Shown here piece by piece: positions 38,201 to 46,783 of a DNA stretch of 62,811 nucleotides. Made by a program: the position numbers and the translations under genes. The notes under the pieces are model-generated. The model was not told the origin of the DNA and ran no database searches. It saw only the letters and a list, made by a program, of their open reading frames with translations. The DNA comes from Aporhodopirellula aestuarii (GTDB lineage: Bacteria; Planctomycetota; Planctomycetia; Pirellulales; Pirellulaceae), in contig NZ_JAMQBK010000038.1 in assembly GCF_023701485.1 (NCBI RefSeq), positions 1 to 62,811 of the forward strand, given 5' to 3'. Every line of letters begins with the position of its first letter. The first letter of the stretch is position 1.

Positions 38201-40327
38201 ATGTCTGATACGACCATTTCCCGATCTGATTCGTCTGAAGAAACCCAAGCCGGACCGGGCAGCGGTGACGCAGTGGTCGACAGCGGAATGAACGCGTTGA
38301 CACCGGCACCTGAATCGTCGACGCCCGACCCGACCGCGCCCGATGTTGCCAACCAACGCCGCACGGGTGACCCGAGCGCCTCGGCGACGTCGTATCTCTC
38401 ACTGCGAAATCTTCGTCCGAGGATGATCCGTTGGCGACGTCAACTCGCCCGTGTCAATGCGCTCGAACCGATCCTGCAAAAGGAAGACGACCTCACGATT
38501 CGCAAACGCAGCCTTGCGCTACGATACCGCGCAATGGCGGGCGAGAAACTCAGCGGTCTGCTACCGGAAGCGTACGCGTTGTGCCGCGAAGCCGGCCGGC
38601 GGACGCTCTCGATGCGTCACTACGACGTTCAAATCGTCGGTGGCATCGCGCTGTTCGAAGGTCACATTGCCGAGATGCAGACCGGGGAAGGTAAAACGCT
38701 GACCGCGACGCTACCGCTGTACCTGCACTCCCTCGTCGGTAAAGGTGCCCACCTTGCAACGGTCAACGACTATCTCGCACGACGGGATGCCGAGTGGATG
38801 ATGCCGTTGTTCGACATGCTCGGCGTCAGCGTCGGGATCATCCAAACCGAAGACGACCAAGGCGCTCGCCGAAAGAGCTACGGCTGCTCGATTACCTACG
38901 GAACGGCCAAGGAATTTGGTTTCGACTTCTTACGTGACCGACTCTTGCTGCGGGCGCAAAACCGAATGCAGACCGAAATGCTCGGCGGTGGCGACGGCGG
39001 CTTCTCCGATTCAGGCGACCAGGTTGTCATGCGCGGCATGCATTTCTGCCTCGTTGACGAGGCCGACAGTATCTTGATTGACGAAGCACGAACGCCACTG
39101 ATCATCGGCAGCCTCGAAGACACGGTGCGTGATCAAATCGTCGAGACGTACCGATGGGCATCCGAACACGCCCCGAGTTTCGAACTCGACGAACACTTTG
39201 AGATCGATGACGATACCAAGAAATACGAACTCACCGCGCGCGGTCGCAGTCGGGTGCGGGCGTTACCCAAAAGCGATCTCGTTCGCACGATGGGCCTCGT
39301 CGACCTGTACGAGTACATCGAGCGTGCGGTAAAGGTGCATCGCGAATTCCTGCTCAACCGCCAATACGTGATCCGCCCCAGCGAAAAGGATCCGAATGTC
39401 GACGAAATCGTCATCGTCGATGAATTCACCGGACGTCTCGCCGAGGGGCGGAAATGGCGCGACGGAATCCACCAAGCGATCGAGTCAAAAGAGGGAATCG
39501 AGATCAGCGTTCCGACCGGCCAAGCCGCACGAATCACGGTCCAGGATCTGTTCTTACGATACCCTCACCTCGCCGGAATGACCGGTACCGCAGCGACCAG
39601 TGCGAGCGAATTGCGACGCATCTATCGCACGCCCGTCGTCCGCGTGCCCACCAACCGCCCGCCGCAACGGAAACAACTCCCACCAAGAGTTTTCGGAACG
39701 CTCGAATCCAAATTCCAAGCGATTGCCGACGAGGTCAAAGAGGTCCACGAAAGCGGTCGTCCTGTATTGATCGGGACACGCTCGATCGACAAAAGCGTGT
39801 TGCTCTCAAAGCTGCTCTCCGGGATGGGCATCGAGCACGAAGTCCTCAACGCCAATAACGTCGAACGCGAAGCAGAAATTGTCGCCGCAGCGGGTGGAGC
39901 CGGACGGGTCACCGTGGCAACGAACATGGCCGGTCGCGGTACCGACATTAAACTCGCCGACGATGTCGAACGACTCGGCGGCATGCACGTGATCTGCACC
40001 GAACTGCACGACGCCGCTCGGATCGACCGCCAGTTGATCGGACGGTGCGGACGGCAAGGCGACCGCGGCTCGTATCGCCAATACCTCTCCCTCGATGACG
40101 ACATCCTCAAAGGCGGCTTTGGCGTAGGCAAATCAGACAAGATGAAAGCTCGCGGTGCCGCCAACACCGGCAGCGCCGACCGCTTGGCCACAATGTTCAC
40201 ACGGGCACAACGCAAAGTCGAACGCAAACACTTTCGTGACCGCATGGTGCTGATGCATCACGAGAAAGAACGCAAGAAAATGCAACGTGAGATCGGACAA
40301 GATCCGTATCTCGACACGCCCGATTGA
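38201..40327 (+). CDS. short SecA-like preprotein translocase ATPase
   Basis: 708 residues from ATG 38201; housekeeping SecA is normally 800-1000 or more. The first 65 residues are S/T/P-rich and not SecA-like. The motor is complete: Walker A MQTGEGKT, LVDEADSILID, AGMTGTAATS and TNMAGRGTDIKL, plus ELHDAARIDRQLIGRCGRQGD. The protein ends soon after the helical scaffold and lacks the C-terminal SEC-C metal-binding tail. It is probably a second, SecA2-type motor for a subset of exported proteins. A canonical secA would be expected elsewhere in the genome. Confidence 0.9.
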   Translation: MSDTTISRSDSSEETQAGPGSGDAVVDSGMNALTPAPESSTPDPTAPDVANQRRTGDPSASATSYLSLRNLRPRMIRWRRQLARVNALEPILQKEDDLTIRKRSLALRYRAMAGEKLSGLLPEAYALCREAGRRTLSMRHYDVQIVGGIALFEGHIAEMQTGEGKTLTATLPLYLHSLVGKGAHLATVNDYLARRDAEWMMPLFDMLGVSVGIIQTEDDQGARRKSYGCSITYGTAKEFGFDFLRDRLLLRAQNRMQTEMLGGGDGGFSDSGDQVVMRGMHFCLVDEADSILIDEARTPLIIGSLEDTVRDQIVETYRWASEHAPSFELDEHFEIDDDTKKYELTARGRSRVRALPKSDLVRTMGLVDLYEYIERAVKVHREFLLNRQYVIRPSEKDPNVDEIVIVDEFTGRLAEGRKWRDGIHQAIESKEGIEISVPTGQAARITVQDLFLRYPHLAGMTGTAATSASELRRIYRTPVVRVPTNRPPQRKQLPPRVFGTLESKFQAIADEVKEVHESGRPVLIGTRSIDKSVLLSKLLSGMGIEHEVLNANNVEREAEIVAAAGGAGRVTVATNMAGRGTDIKLADDVERLGGMHVICTELHDAARIDRQLIGRCGRQGDRGSYRQYLSLDDDILKGGFGVGKSDKMKARGAANTGSADRLATMFTRAQRKVERKHFRDRMVLMHHEKERKKMQREIGQDPYLDTPD

Positions 40328-40402
40328 TCCGTCGCCGAGGGCCGTGATGGACGACGCGCAGAAGCGGATTGCATTGCGACCGAGGGAGACACTCTCGCGT
40401 CG

Positions 40403-41206
40403 TTATTCCAACCGATTCTTGCTGATCTCCCGAATCTCGGCGGGCGTCAATTCGCGTACCAACCCCAGCTCGATGATGCAGTCGAGCCTCCCTTGGCTGA
40501 GTCGATCGTATGTCTGAAGCGCCACCTCGTCCGGCTGAACGAGCGCCGAGTAATTCGCCAATCGCGAATGATGTTGAAGGTACACGCTTTTCAGTTTTTC
40601 GGAATCTGGAAAAAACACCGTGTCGATATAGTTCAGCTTGAACGCGTCCTGCAGCGCCATGTCAGACTCTCGGATCATAGCCGTCATGACTTCGGTGACC
40701 GGAACGGGAGACGTCTCGGCGCGGCTCTTTTTCCGAACAATCGAATTGAATTCCAGGCTGCTGCGTTCTTCGATGCCGCTCGCCCCCGGCATCCGAAACC
40801 ATTCCAAACAGGCAAAGGTGTTTCGGGAAGAATCGATCCAAACCGTCGAGGCGGACTCCTTCGCGCCGATGTAATCCCCGACACAAAAGCGCAACGGTGT
40901 GAAGCCGAGATCGCCCAGATCCTCGAACCACCCCGCCCATCGCGACATCGGCCGTGACGGCATTTTCTCGCGACTCAAATCCGTTCCGCAGCCCACGCCA
41001 CCGAAACCATAAGCGGGTAAGGGAGACAATCCCAGCCATTTCCGAATTCGAAAAGACAGCGTGATACCAAACGCAAATGGCAGCGGGATGGTACGTCGCA
41101 ATAAACCCACCATCATCCCAAACGGGAGGCCGTCGAGCACTTCGGCGTAATACCGCCTACCGACCGCCACCTCCGGCGCAACCGTTTGTTTTGGTGATTC
41201 GGTCAC
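40403..41206 (-). CDS. hypothetical protein
   Basis: 267 residues from a GTG at 41206, which overlaps the upstream stop as GTGA. A hydrophobic stretch at about 28-50 (GMMVGLLRRTIPLPFAFGI) may be a membrane helix. The rest looks globular: WFEDLGDLGFTPLRFCVGDY, then a charged C-terminal helix region (RLDCIIELGLVRELTPAEI). The family is not recognised. The overlap with the gene at 41203 implies coupled translation and a joint role. Confidence 0.72.
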   Translation of the reverse strand: MTESPKQTVAPEVAVGRRYYAEVLDGLPFGMMVGLLRRTIPLPFAFGITLSFRIRKWLGLSPLPAYGFGGVGCGTDLSREKMPSRPMSRWAGWFEDLGDLGFTPLRFCVGDYIGAKESASTVWIDSSRNTFACLEWFRMPGASGIEERSSLEFNSIVRKKSRAETSPVPVTEVMTAMIRESDMALQDAFKLNYIDTVFFPDSEKLKSVYLQHHSRLANYSALVQPDEVALQTYDRLSQGRLDCIIELGLVRELTPAEIREISKNRLE

Positions 41207-42480
41207 AACAATTCTTTCATCGCATCATCGGAATCAATATGTTTCTCGATCTCCGACAGCGCCGGCATCCCCGCTGCGGCGAGGAGTCGCTCCAATCGAT
41301 CGCGACGTTCGGCAGGATCAAGCGGACCAGCAACGGGAGCACGCAATCCTTCATCATCTTTACCCTTGGCATGCAGACCGATCGGACTCTCATTGAACTT
41401 CCGTTTGAACTTGCGCTCGATCAGCTTGAACACCAGCGCCACAGCGACAACAACGATCAGAATCGTGATCAGCGCCGCTTGCATTTTTCCGGCGATCAAA
41501 CCAAACAACAAAACCGGGATGCACAAAACCACCGTCACGCACCCCGTCGCCCTCACTGCAACCTTCTTGACTTGCCCGCCAAGCATCCCCATGACACTTT
41601 CGAGGTCGATGCGTTTGGTCGATAGGATTTGGGGGGTTAACGACGCGAGCGCCTCGGCATCGCTCATCGGGATGCCAGACGGGCCACTGACCTGACATTG
41701 ATCCGAGTACCCACCGTCAGCCCAATCGACCTTCCACCCCGACCACCCACGTCGCAATTGGGCATACGCACTGCGTCCCGACAGGCATCCCCAATAGCCG
41801 ATTTCCTTGCGTCCGAAATCGAACCAGATCCCTTCGGTTACGACCGCCTCCGCGGGCACGTCACCGGAGTTCAATGCGATCAATTGATGAAACGCGTCCT
41901 TCTTTCCCTTCAACAAATCTTGCGAGATCTCGTTGAGATGACGATGCCTGACAACGCCCTCCTCATTGATTAACGTCACCCATGCTCGGGGCGTGTCCTC
42001 ATCGAACTCGTCTCCTTCGACATCGTCGAGGTCGTCGTCCCCATCGTGATCGTAGATGCCAGCCGCCTCGCGTACTGTCTCCGCCCGATCGGCAATAGGA
42101 TCCGCCTCTTCAATCAAACCGACGTCGCCGCCATGCACACCTGCGACGATCGCGACGTCCGTCGCTCCGCGTGCAGCGATCTGAACCTCATACCCTCGCC
42201 ACGACGTCTGCATCAATTCATGCAGCACGTTCACAACTCGAGGCACGTTCAATTCATCGGGGTCACCATCCCAAACGAGCTGGCGGCGGTCGTGATCGAT
42301 CACGGCGACGCCGCAAACCTCGCCGTCCCATTCGTCATACGCCTCTTCCGTCTCCAACCATTCGTCGAGATCGTCCGGCCCCCAGATCAGGTTGCGATAA
42401 AGGAAGACATTGGCCCAACGATCGTAGAAGTATCGTCTTTGCTGGTCACGGATCACGACGAAAACGGCGGGTTCACTCAA
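41203..42480 (-). CDS. hypothetical membrane protein
   Basis: 425 residues; the start is taken as a TTG at 42480 because no in-frame ATG precedes the conserved-looking text (MSEPAVFVVIRDQQRRYF). The N-terminal 250 residues are globular and acidic. Two adjacent hydrophobic helices at about 310-350 (VTVVLCIPVLLFGLIAG and AALITILIVVVAVALVF) form a hairpin in the membrane, followed by KLIERKFKRKF. The C-terminus is short and cytoplasmic. It is the first gene of a two-gene unit with the one at 40403. Confidence 0.72.
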   Translation of the reverse strand: MSEPAVFVVIRDQQRRYFYDRWANVFLYRNLIWGPDDLDEWLETEEAYDEWDGEVCGVAVIDHDRRQLVWDGDPDELNVPRVVNVLHELMQTSWRGYEVQIAARGATDVAIVAGVHGGDVGLIEEADPIADRAETVREAAGIYDHDGDDDLDDVEGDEFDEDTPRAWVTLINEEGVVRHRHLNEISQDLLKGKKDAFHQLIALNSGDVPAEAVVTEGIWFDFGRKEIGYWGCLSGRSAYAQLRRGWSGWKVDWADGGYSDQCQVSGPSGIPMSDAEALASLTPQILSTKRIDLESVMGMLGGQVKKVAVRATGCVTVVLCIPVLLFGLIAGKMQAALITILIVVVAVALVFKLIERKFKRKFNESPIGLHAKGKDDEGLRAPVAGPLDPAERRDRLERLLAAAGMPALSEIEKHIDSDDAMKELL

Positions 42481-42799
42481 CGCATCATTCCTACATCAGC
42501 GGATACCGATTCAGCCCCAGTACGTTGACGCCACCACACCAATCGCGCACCCGGATGCGATGCCCCCAAATCGTGGCCGCCGACAACATCCGAAGCCTAA
42601 CGGGTGGCAGAACCACACGCAATCATTCGCCCGGGGCGAATATGACACCGGCTCTAACATAACGCTTGCCCCGCGCCCACTTGTCTGCAAGGATGAAGGA
42701 GTGGTCCGTCGAGTGCACTTGCAAAAAACGAGCATGATTGACGCGGAGCCAAACACTGCCTCGACGTTGACGTGCGGGTCTATCCCGGGAGACAAACCG
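42481..42799. promoter_or_regulatory. divergent upstream region
   Basis: About 320 bp between the minus-strand hypothetical and the plus-strand secreted protein. It presumably holds the promoters of both. No gene or strong inverted repeat was seen. Confidence 0.35.
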
Positions 42800-43495
42800 A
42801 TGCGATCTTTTCTGACGACGACATTGCTTTTCGCCACCTTGGTCAGTCTTACTTCTGCCAATATTGCGTCGGGCCAACTGATCCAACAGACCGTACCCAA
42901 CCAAAACATCGGCTCCTCTTTCTTTGAAAACAACGGCGTCCAGTGGAACGTCAACGGACCGGGCTTCTTCGCGAACTTCGGTGGCGGCGCAGTCACGCCG
43001 CCATTTGGAAACTTCACACCAAATTCCGGACTGCAAACCGGTGTCGGCATCAGTGGTGGCGGCTTCTCTGGCGGCATCGGACTGAACCTTTCGCAAGGCA
43101 GCAGCCGCAGCAACGTCTCGACGTCGGCATCATTAACGACGATGGACGGGATGCCCGGCTATATCAGCAGCCAAACCGTTCGCCCGTTTGTGACCGGCGT
43201 GACCCCGGTTGTGGGAGGTCAAGCATTCGCGTCGAGCATGCCACCGCTTCCGCCATCGCCCACCGAAGCATTTCGAGAATACCAGCAATCGCAAATGGCG
43301 GATTTGCAACGCCGAAACATCGCCCATCACGAGTCTGTGCAAAAGAAAGCACAAACGGCTTTCGAACGCGGCCAGCGGGCCGAAGAATCGGGCAACCTTC
43401 GAATGGCGCGAGCCAACTACCAGAACGCGTTACGGACCGCCCAAGGCCAACTTCGCGTGGCTATCCAGATGCGAATGCAAGCGCGGGGCTGGTAG
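42800..43495 (+). CDS. secreted hypothetical protein, Gly/Ser-rich with helical tail
   Basis: 231 residues from ATG 42800, with GGGAGA ten bases upstream; the open frame runs further 5' but the signal peptide begins here. The signal is FLTTTLLFATLVSLTSANIASG. The mature N-terminal half is glycine- and serine-rich beta-like text (GVGISGGGFSGGIGLNLSQG). The last 80 residues are helical and basic (ERGQRAEESGNLRMARANY), resembling a TPR-like unit. Function is unknown; it is probably an envelope protein. Confidence 0.75.
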   Translation: MRSFLTTTLLFATLVSLTSANIASGQLIQQTVPNQNIGSSFFENNGVQWNVNGPGFFANFGGGAVTPPFGNFTPNSGLQTGVGISGGGFSGGIGLNLSQGSSRSNVSTSASLTTMDGMPGYISSQTVRPFVTGVTPVVGGQAFASSMPPLPPSPTEAFREYQQSQMADLQRRNIAHHESVQKKAQTAFERGQRAEESGNLRMARANYQNALRTAQGQLRVAIQMRMQARGW

Positions 43496-43857
43496 CCGAA
43501 TTGGCATCCCCATCCCTACTGTTAGCAATCGGGCCCGTCGATACCACTGCCCAACACGTCAGTGCTCCAGGGGCGTCGCCGTTGACTAAGATTAGAACGG
43601 CCTTTGGTGAATAACCATCGTCGCAAGTAGCGCAGCTTCTGACTGAGCACAGCATGCCTGGTAACGTTTGCCTGCATCACCCACAGATTGGTCCTGAGCA
43701 GCCAACCACTACCGTAGATAAGCTCGACGAACAAAAAGCGGTTAACGGTTCGCCGATCTGAGAGCCCTTATTCTAAATGCAGGCTCTAAATAGGTAGCTG
43801 CGTTCGCCAGAACGTGGGCCACCGTCTAGCGACGATGGCTACAACAACAGTAGTGCT
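43496..43857. other. gap without a recognisable gene
   Basis: About 360 bp between convergent genes. It contains a weak hairpin, AGAGCC (43761-43766) with GGCTCT (43782-43787). I see no other structure. Confidence 0.4.
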
Positions 43858-44169
43858 TTAAAGCACGCCGCCGTGCGTACGGATTGGCGTCAAGTGACTT
43901 GGCGCATCGAGTTGCCAGAATCGCTCCCATTCGTCGACGATGGCTCGCAAGTTCTCCGACGTGTAGAGCAACTGCTGCACGCGGCGTTCAGGCCGTGCCG
44001 AATAGATCGGGACGAAGCAACCCACGCTGGTGGTGACCGCGATCATGAGGGTCAACCCGAGGATCATTCGAGTGGCAGCCGAACGTAGCGAACTGGAGCG
44101 AGTCCGTTTCGCAGTGCCAGCCGAATTTTTGGCTTCGGTGGCGTCGATCGCCTCGGTCGAAAGTGTCAT
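43858..44169 (-). CDS. small membrane-anchored or lipoprotein, conserved hypothetical
   Basis: 103 residues from ATG 44169, preceded by GGAGG at 8 bases. A membrane segment at about 34-50 (MILGLTLMIAVTTSVG) ends in GC, so it may be a lipoprotein. The mature part has RPERRVQQLLYTSENLRAI and ends RTHGGVL. It lies 40 bp after the HU-like gene on the same strand, and the two are probably co-transcribed. Function unknown. Confidence 0.72.
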   Translation of the reverse strand: MTLSTEAIDATEAKNSAGTAKRTRSSSLRSAATRMILGLTLMIAVTTSVGCFVPIYSARPERRVQQLLYTSENLRAIVDEWERFWQLDAPSHLTPIRTHGGVL

Positions 44170-44209
44170 CTGGGGTTCCTCCATGAACAACAAACGTTCG
44201 CGATTCGCC

Positions 44210-44656
44210 TTAACCCCAATTTCCACTGGGGCTAATCGGGCCTTCTGAATCACGTGGTGATTTTGAATTTTGACTGGAATGGGCAGTAGGTTTGGTTTCC
44301 GAGGCGGCTGGAGTACCCGGTCGCGGGACGTTCGCTTCTTCCGTCAAGTCGAGCCATGCCGGACGTGCCGGCTGCTCACTCAGCTCCTGAACCCGCTGTT
44401 CCATCACCTTTCCAGGTTTGAAACTGACGACAAATTTCTCAGGAACGTGAACCTGTTGGCTCGTTTTAGGGTTCCTCGCACTGCGGGCCGCCCGAAGCTT
44501 GACTTCGAAAACGCCGAAATTCCGCAACTCGATTCTGCCTTCGCGAACCAACGTCTCAACGATGGAATCGAAAGTCCGTTGGACCACCTCTTTGGTCTGC
44601 TGCTGCGTCAATCCGAGTTCTTCGGAAATGACTCGCACGATCTCTTTTTTGGTCAC
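44210..44656 (-). CDS. HU/IHF family DNA-binding protein with C-terminal extension
   Basis: 148 residues from a GTG at 44656 (GGGAG about 10 bases upstream); the frame opens at 44758. The first 90 residues are a clean HU fold: [16 protein letters not shown], then [21 protein letters not shown] with the DNA-intercalating arm, and VSFKPGKVM. The remaining 55 residues are P/S/E-rich, disordered-looking and unlike ordinary HU (about 90-100 residues). It binds and bends DNA as a chromatin protein; the tail may modulate that. Confidence 0.9.
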   Translation of the reverse strand: MTKKEIVRVISEELGLTQQQTKEVVQRTFDSIVETLVREGRIELRNFGVFEVKLRAARSARNPKTSQQVHVPEKFVVSFKPGKVMEQRVQELSEQPARPAWLDLTEEANVPRPGTPAASETKPTAHSSQNSKSPRDSEGPISPSGNWG

Positions 44657-44996
44657 TCCGTCAGCACTCCCAACCCAGTTGACTCGCGATGCTGCACAGC
44701 CGGGCCTCGCGCCCAACGGACGCAAACCTTTTATGCTGCACGACTTAGGAGCCTTCACTGTATTGACGCAGACGGGCGAGTGTCAAGGCGACGTGTTGAC
44801 GGAAAACAGGACGAAATTTGAATCTCTCCTGAATACCGCACCCGAAGCCGAGTAACCCGCACATTTGGTATCGACCGGTACAATCGGCAGAGTCCAGTCA
44901 ATCTGAAGAAATCTGAGAATCCAACCCACCATCAAGACAATCGCATTTCGAATTCGAAATCCCCCTCAAGCCGCCGCTTTCCCCAGACTCCCAAAC

Positions 44997-45443
44997 TCAA
45001 ACGGACTTCTCCTTCCGTCGCACCTCAATCTCATCAAACGAATACAACCGCCCCGTACCCGCCCCCGGGCAAACCTCGCACGTCTCCTTCCAATCCGCGG
45101 CCGTCTCCAGCGTGCTGTCCCAGAACGGCCACGTCCGGCACTGGATCGGTCGCGACTTGTACACCATGCAGTGGCGTGTTTTGGGCTCGAGGAAGATGCA
45201 GTCGCCGTCGGGGTACTCGACCAGGCTCGATTGGCGACCAACTCGACGAGTGAACTTTTGCTCGAACTCGTCCACCGTCATTTGCAATTCCCTCGCCATG
45301 GCGGCCGTTTCGGCATCGTCGATGAAGACATATCCAGGCTCCCCGCTGCAGCATTTTCCACACTGGGTGCATTCAAATCGCAACCCGTCCGCATACCAGG
45401 GAGCTTCGTCGGATTTTTGCGGTTTCAGTTTGGAACGGGGCAC
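44997..45443 (-). CDS. YkgJ-like cysteine cluster protein
   Basis: 148 residues when started at the GTG at 45443 (MPRSKLKPQ); an upstream TTG at 45530 is less convincing. It carries the CxxCxxCC motif in FECTQCGKCCSG, then RHCMVYKSRPIQCRTWPFW and CEVCPG. Together these give the eight or so cysteines expected of a zinc or iron-sulfur fold (UPF0153). The biochemical role of this family is not settled. It is a single gene between short intergenic gaps. Confidence 0.88.
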   Translation of the reverse strand: MPRSKLKPQKSDEAPWYADGLRFECTQCGKCCSGEPGYVFIDDAETAAMARELQMTVDEFEQKFTRRVGRQSSLVEYPDGDCIFLEPKTRHCMVYKSRPIQCRTWPFWDSTLETAADWKETCEVCPGAGTGRLYSFDEIEVRRKEKSV

Positions 45444-45530
45444 GGCGAAATAGAGAGTGAGGCACGGGGCGGCGGGAAGCTGATCAAGACGAACGTGTCG
45501 ACAGGCTAGCAAACCTGCACGTTCGGGCAA

Positions 45531-45729
45531 GAAGTGTCACGCAAACTGACGCACCTGCCTTAGCTTCCAAACCAAGTCTCTCTTTCACCCCTCGCTGGCG
45601 ATCGCTTTCGCAAGAATGATCACCGCCGGGATTCAAATGACGGGCATAACGCCCGTGCATCAATCGGCCTCTCCTAAAACAGGGAGTTTAGTGGCCCATT
45701 GGGGTTGTCGCCCCACCTCGCAGGAAAGC
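45531..45729. other. short intergenic region with hairpins
   Basis: About 200 bp with ACGGGC / GCCCGT around five bases near 45642-45660, and GGGG / CCCC near 45702-45717. No gene is apparent. Confidence 0.4.
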
Positions 45730-46266
45730 CTACGGAGCGGTGAAGAAGGCGGACAAAGGTGCGCGGTTGCGGGTCGCACTCAATTCACGAGCAACGTTTT
45801 CACGAACCGTTCCGTTGCAGTCAATCCGTCCCGAGAACAACTGAATCGATGCTTGGGGAGAATCATTTCCGGCGGTCGTGCCGTCGTCAAATTTTTCGTC
45901 GTCGCTGTCCTTTCCCGCCGCAATCATTTCGTCAGCCGACATCAGACCATCAACGACTTCGTTGCGAATCGGTTGATCCACGACGGCATTGGTGGGCTCG
46001 TCGGCAACTTCGGCAACTTCGCTCACGTTCAGGTAAGTCCGAACGCGGTTGGAGGAAGGAGACGCGGTTTTTGTCGAGTCGCTCGACTTGGCTTCCGCTT
46101 CGACAGCATCCGCAACGGCGTCGCCCAACTCAGCTCGCAAAACTCGGACATCCCGGGGGGCTTCGATGCCGAGGCGAATTTGATTGTTACGCAACTTGAT
46201 AACGGTGATCGTGATGTCGTTGCCGATTTTGATTTGTTCGTTGAGTTTTCGTGTCAGAACCAACAT
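45730..46266 (-). CDS. csrA: CsrA-family regulator with long acidic C-terminal extension
   Basis: 178 residues from ATG 46266, with AAGGAG seven bases upstream. Residues 1-60 are canonical CsrA (MLVLTRKLNEQIKIG, then GIEAPRDVRVLRAEL), including Leu4 and the Arg region near 44 that contacts RNA. CsrA is normally 60-75 residues. Here 117 more follow, rich in A, D, E and S, with an acidic stretch AGKDSDDEKFDDGTTAG and an ordered-looking end. It should bind GGA motifs in mRNA leaders as a dimer. Its own GGAG ribosome site is a possible target. The role of the tail is unknown. Confidence 0.9.
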   Translation of the reverse strand: MLVLTRKLNEQIKIGNDITITVIKLRNNQIRLGIEAPRDVRVLRAELGDAVADAVEAEAKSSDSTKTASPSSNRVRTYLNVSEVAEVADEPTNAVVDQPIRNEVVDGLMSADEMIAAGKDSDDEKFDDGTTAGNDSPQASIQLFSGRIDCNGTVRENVARELSATRNRAPLSAFFTAP

Positions 46267-46783
46267 GGCATTCTCCTTATTGCCCAGGCCTCGCATACCG
46301 CCCAAAAGGGCACAAACGGGAACCAGGATTGAAACTCGAAAAGATGTGAAAAGGCGGGGGCCACCGTGAGAAGTCCATCCTTCACTCGGTAACGGAAGTG
46401 GGTTAATGCAACCGTGATGCCAAACCTCGAAAAACAAATCGCAATTTGCACCTAAGTTACTGCAGACGTTGCACTTAAGATTAATTCGGGAATTACAGTG
46501 ACCAGGGTGACCGACGGGAAAGTGGAAGGAATTACAAAATACACTCCCTCGATTACAACGCTTGGTACCCTCGAACCGACTCAACTCCAAAGAAAATCGC
46601 ACAGCCGTTATACTTTGACATTCGCCCAGCTCCCCTGATGAGCGAGTCGGCGAGCGAAAGGTTCACCCATCCATCGCAATACCGCACGACCACCAACACA
46701 CACCCGCATCAAGGCGCTCCCAGCTCCCAGCTCCCAGCTCCCTCACCCACGCCTCCCATCACCGCGCAGATCGACAACGCCCT
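46267..46783. promoter_or_regulatory. csrA leader and divergent upstream region of nadE
   Basis: About 517 bp. The csrA-proximal part contains several GGA-bearing stretches besides the ribosome site, including AAGGATGG on the minus strand. The nadE-proximal end holds tandem copies of AGCTCCC (about 46710-46742). No gene is convincing here. Confidence 0.45.

Noticed and set aside
43761..43787. AGAGCC / GGCTCT hairpin as a terminator
   Set aside because: Only a 6-bp stem with a long loop and no T-run.
46710..46742. Tandem AGCTCCC copies before nadE
   Set aside because: Too short and simple to be a CRISPR or a regulatory array; most likely slippage.
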